DNA of 6,907 nucleotides from an uncultured Prevotellaceae bacterium. GTDB taxonomy: Bacteria > Bacteroidota > Bacteroidia > Bacteroidales > Bacteroidaceae. Positions within the stretch are counted from its first letter, which is position 1; every line of letters begins with the position of its first letter. Location: contig CAMJLI010000106.1 of the NCBI GenBank assembly GCA_946406585.1, positions 1 to 6,907 on the forward strand, in the 5' to 3' direction. The notes below the pieces were generated by a model. That model was not told the origin of the DNA and ran no database searches. It saw only the letters and a list, made by a program, of their open reading frames with translations. A program made the translations under genes and the position numbers. Below are positions 4,655 to 6,907 of the stretch, one piece after another.

Positions 4655-5449
4655 TTAAAAAGTAAAATACTTGCCGATAAGTTGCCTGCTGCAAAACAGC
4701 TTGTAGGACAGCCATGCCTGGAGTGCGCTTAAAGCCAACAGCAGGATGTCAACCAGAGCAAGGTTCCTGTTGATGAAGTGGCCTATCGTGCCCTTGTCAT
4801 GGAATATGTCGCTTGGATTTACGATCTGTATGAACAGGATGAACACCACAAGCAGGGTGAGGGCAGAGAACACCCAACCGTATTTTATGTTGCGGGCCAG
4901 GTTGGCACCCATCATGAAATAAGTGTGCAGCCAGATGGCAAGAGTTATCAGAAAGTATCCCTTGCTTGCTGAAGCGGGTTTGGAGGGTGTGCTGAGAACA
5001 TTCCATGTGTCAGCCAGTACGAATCCAAGTGGTTGACGCTGAATGACAAGACCTACAAGATATTGCAAGCCATCAGCAATGATGATGCCAATGAGACATA
5101 TAAAGAGGTTTATCAAAAATGCTGTCAGGTAGCGCACAATAAACTTCTCAAGATTGCTTGCTGGAATCATTGCCAAATCACGAAGAGCGTCTTTGCGGTT
5201 GTAGAACGACATCAGCATATAGCCTCCCCCCATGATTACGCTTGCGACAAGTATGCCTATTACAGCACCCACCGGCATGCTTGTGGAGTTGGATGGGTCC
5301 TTGCCAAAAGCAACAACAAGATTTGGCACTTGCAAGAAAATACACATAAAAGACACGTAGCTCGCAAAACTCTTGCGGTAGTAGGGCATGTCAGTCACGA
5401 TGGTCCATCGTGTGAAGCGCCCCATTCGTTGTAGGTTGAAGTTGGCCAT
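4655..5449 (-). CDS. ABC-2-like membrane protein, first permease subunit
   Basis: A 264-residue integral membrane protein with six likely spans near 28-48, 59-80, 106-128, 165-181, 190-211 and 229-250. The N-terminal F-N-L-Q-R-M-G-R-F-T-R-W is amphipathic and resembles the coupling helix found at the start of ABC-2 permeases. The motif M-I-P-A-S-N-L-E-K-F (94-103) lies in the cytoplasmic loop before span 3 and could contact the ATPase. The ATG shares one base with the ATPase stop (TAATG at 5447-5451 read on the - strand), so translation is coupled and a complex is very likely. A 42-base gap separates it from the second permease gene. Assignment rests on topology, the paralogue and gene context rather than on a recognised named family. 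Confidence 0.77.
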   Translation of the reverse strand: MANFNLQRMGRFTRWTIVTDMPYYRKSFASYVSFMCIFLQVPNLVVAFGKDPSNSTSMPVGAVIGILVASVIMGGGYMLMSFYNRKDALRDLAMIPASNLEKFIVRYLTAFLINLFICLIGIIIADGLQYLVGLVIQRQPLGFVLADTWNVLSTPSKPASASKGYFLITLAIWLHTYFMMGANLARNIKYGWVFSALTLLVVFILFIQIVNPSDIFHDKGTIGHFINRNLALVDILLLALSALQAWLSYKLFCSRQLIGKYFTF

Positions 5450-6279
5450 TACTTTTCGTTATTTAGTTTGCCAAATGTCACTGCATTGAAAAGCAACTCA
5501 AGATTGAGTGGTGTTTCAATTTCATCTTCTTTGCGAAGGGTGATGACGGCGTTGCCTTGCACTGATGGCTCGCTATATATAACGTCGTCGGTAGAGGCAC
5601 CTGTTGGCCTGTATTCGAAACTGTAACGGTCGCAGATGTCTCCCACTGAGGCGTTGAGCAACAAGCGGCTGCGGCTTAGGATGAGGATGTGGTCGAGTAG
5701 CGACTCCACGTCGTGCACCTGGTGCGTGGAGATGATGAGCGTGCGGTCGTCGGTCATGTGGCGTGTCACCGTGCGGCGGAACTGCGCTTTTGACGGTATG
5801 TCGAGACCATTGGTAGGCTCGTCCATGAGCAAAAAGCGGGTGCCGGCAGCAAGGGCGAAACTCATGAAAACTTTCTTTTTCTGACCCATTGAGAGTGACT
5901 GGAGTTTCAGCGAGGTCGGCATGTCGAAGTCTTCGAGGCATCCATTGAGCACCTCTTGGCTGAAATGAGGATAGAACGGACGGTTGATGCGTACATACTC
6001 ATCGAGTGACATTGCTGGGAGGTCGAATTCCTCAGGTACGATGAATAGTTCCTCCAGCACTTCGGGGCGGCGCTTGAAACTCTCCACGCCGTTGATGGTC
6101 ACTGAACCACCTTTGGGCCTGAGCAGACCTGCTATAAGGTAGAGCAGTGTGCTTTTGCCAGTGCCGTTCTTGCCAAGAAGACCATAGATGTTGTTCTCTT
6201 TCAGTTGCAGGCTGAAATGGTCAAACACACTTTCTTTTGAACCTGCATATCTGTAGCTGATGTTTTTTACGTCTATCAT
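5449..6279 (-). CDS. ABC transporter ATP-binding protein
   Basis: A cytoplasmic ATPase of 276 residues that would drive the two membrane proteins encoded next. The core motifs are complete: Walker A G36-K-N-G-T-G-K-S-T44, signature L129-S-M-G-Q-K-K-K136, Walker B F149-L-L-M-D-E154 with D-loop N-G-L-D (157-160), and H-loop S-T-H186. The Q-loop position reads V-P-E-E (81-84), with Glu in place of Gln as in many single-domain ABC-2 exporter ATPases of the YtrB/BcrA kind. The signature LSMGQ instead of LSGGQ is also usual there. After about residue 205 a 70-residue C-terminal extension follows (Y-S-F-E-Y-R-P at 219-225, then a beta-rich part), of a kind seen in exporter ATPases of this class. It is the second gene of the operon, 55 bases after the DUF3836-like gene, with no promoter visible in that gap. 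All catalytic residues argue for an active enzyme. Confidence 0.93.
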   Translation of the reverse strand: MIDVKNISYRYAGSKESVFDHFSLQLKENNIYGLLGKNGTGKSTLLYLIAGLLRPKGGSVTINGVESFKRRPEVLEELFIVPEEFDLPAMSLDEYVRINRPFYPHFSQEVLNGCLEDFDMPTSLKLQSLSMGQKKKVFMSFALAAGTRFLLMDEPTNGLDIPSKAQFRRTVTRHMTDDRTLIISTHQVHDVESLLDHILILSRSRLLLNASVGDICDRYSFEYRPTGASTDDVIYSEPSVQGNAVITLRKEDEIETPLNLELLFNAVTFGKLNNEK

Positions 6280-6334
6280 GATTGTGTTTTTTTATTTTGA
6301 TGTTTCTTGTTATTCCTATTTTTCAGCGATGCCT

Positions 6335-6835
6335 TTAGCGATTACTGCCGTTGTTTGCCGACCCTGCCAGCAGCAACTGCTCGAATGGGTCTGATACTAT
6401 TAGGCTGTTTATCACTTGTTGTCTTCCTTGCTGGTTGATGTGCAGGTATTCCACACTGGCGAGGTGTCCGTTCTCACACTTGTAGATGGTCTTTTCATCC
6501 ATGGCTTTCCAGTCGTTTTCTTTCTTTCCCCAGATGCTGTGGGTCAGTTCGTAGCCGTCGGTGTCGTAAGTCATCTGCAAGCGGTGGCTGGCTTGGTAGT
6601 TCTTGTTCCATGGGTTCCACTTGAAGGTGGTCTTCTCTGTGAGGCGTCCTTGTTCATCGTAGCTGAATTGGTGGTACAGTTTCGGTGTGATGTAGTTGCC
6701 TTCGCGTTCGTACACGTACATTGTATTTACTTTGCCGTTCTCTATGTCGGCGTTATAAATAAATTTGGAAGTGCAGTCATTGAGTACATTGATATACATG
6801 TTGAGCACTGTGAGGATGGTGATGATGGTTTGCAT
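6335..6835 (-). CDS. DUF3836-like repeat protein, first gene of the ABC operon
   Basis: A 166-residue protein resembling DUF3836, a Bacteroidota family of unknown function whose members are usually exported. Residues 3-19 are hydrophobic (TIITILTVLNMYINVLN) but lack the basic residues of a normal signal peptide, so export is probable rather than certain. The body holds three related beta-hairpin units of about 30 residues, each opening with an aromatic-x-x-x-G turn: Q-F-S-Y-D-E-Q-G-R-L at 56-65, Q-M-T-Y-D-T-D-G-Y-E at 87-96, and T-I-Y-K-C-E-N-G-H-L at 116-125. The first two units continue into a Trp-containing second half (F-K-W-N-P-W-N-K-N-Y; I-W-G-K-K-E-N-D-W). These recall YD-type repeats. 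The C-terminal 25 residues (N-S-L-I-V-S-D-P-F-E-Q-L-L-L-A-G onwards) do not fit the repeats. Its place ahead of the ATPase suggests an extracytoplasmic sensor or accessory factor, an inference from position only. Confidence 0.72.
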   Translation of the reverse strand: MQTIITILTVLNMYINVLNDCTSKFIYNADIENGKVNTMYVYEREGNYITPKLYHQFSYDEQGRLTEKTTFKWNPWNKNYQASHRLQMTYDTDGYELTHSIWGKKENDWKAMDEKTIYKCENGHLASVEYLHINQQGRQQVINSLIVSDPFEQLLLAGSANNGSNR

Positions 6836-6874
6836 GGTGGTTATATTTTTAATGTTATATTTTAGAGTTGCATC

Positions 6875-6890
6875 TTTAGTGTTTTAGTGT
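6875..6890. repeat. tandem 8-base repeat TTTAGTGT x2
   Basis: Two exact copies of TTTAGTGT stand head to tail and run directly into the inverted repeat at 6888-6907, sharing its first three bases. On the - strand they read ACACTAAA twice, between the likely operator and the ATG at 6835. They may form part of an extended operator or be chance A/T-rich sequence. Confidence 0.4.
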
Positions 6891-6907
6891 ACTACCTTAA
6901 TAGTACA
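6888..6907. promoter_or_regulatory. perfect inverted repeat, candidate GntR operator
   Basis: The arms TGTACTA and TAGTACA are exact reverse complements separated by six bases. The repeat lies 52 bases upstream of the first gene of the - strand operon, where the promoter should be. A 20-base dyad with GTAC-containing arms is of the size bound by a GntR dimer, and the operon ends with a YtrA-like GntR gene, so autoregulation is the simplest reading. No TAnnTTTG box is visible between it and the ATG, so the core promoter probably overlaps the dyad or lies beyond the window. Confidence 0.55.

Noticed and set aside
5033..5434. 133-codon + strand frame opposite the first permease gene
   Set aside because: It lies wholly antisense to a well-supported membrane protein gene and its product has no recognisable feature.
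6416..6865. 149-codon + strand open frame antisense to the DUF3836-like gene
   Set aside because: Its product is a Val/Phe-rich shadow of the - strand gene, with no domain and no promoter of its own. The - strand frame has family-like repeats and operon context.

Overview
The window looks like chromosomal DNA of a Bacteroidales bacterium, most probably Prevotella or a close relative. Four things point there: promoters of the Bacteroidota type (a -7 box of the form TAnnTTTG, in one case with a -33 TTTG exactly 19 bp upstream), start codons with A/T-rich leaders and no clear Shine-Dalgarno sequence, a signal peptide ending in an AQ-type cleavage site, and families common in that phylum (a SASA/CE6-like esterase and a DUF3836-like protein). 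The genus is an inference. No rRNA, tRNA, CRISPR array, transposase or phage gene is visible.

Left part (1-970, + strand): the 3' two thirds of a major facilitator transporter, followed 9 bases later by a four-helix small membrane protein, evidently one transcript. These run head-on into a - strand pair (962-2782), overlapping it by 9 bases. The pair encodes a small predicted outer-membrane beta-barrel and then a secreted SASA-type esterase homologue. In that homologue the catalytic serine position is threonine and the block II glycine is also replaced.

Middle (2783-3077): a 295-base divergent promoter region, the only gene-free stretch of note. It holds a - strand -7 box, a 15-base perfect dyad in the leader of the barrel gene, a 41-base near-perfect palindrome, and a textbook + strand promoter whose -33 box lies inside that palindrome. 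The + promoter drives a small single-span membrane protein (3078-3437) whose outer part carries three 14-residue repeats.

Right part (3438-6907, - strand): a five-gene operon read right to left. It encodes a DUF3836-like repeat protein, an ABC ATPase, two paralogous six-helix ABC-2-like membrane proteins, and a YtrA-type GntR repressor as the last gene. Junctions are tight: a 1-base TAATG overlap, a 42-base gap and a 4-base ATGA overlap. The stop codon of the GntR gene abuts the stop codon of the opposing small membrane protein gene with no base between them. Upstream of the first gene, at the very edge of the window, is a perfect inverted repeat (TGTACTA-N6-TAGTACA) that is a good candidate operator for the GntR protein.

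The most coherent system here is this GntR-controlled ABC exporter with a DUF3836-like protein as first gene. By analogy with YtrA-type operons it may respond to envelope stress or antimicrobial compounds, but no substrate can be read from the sequence.
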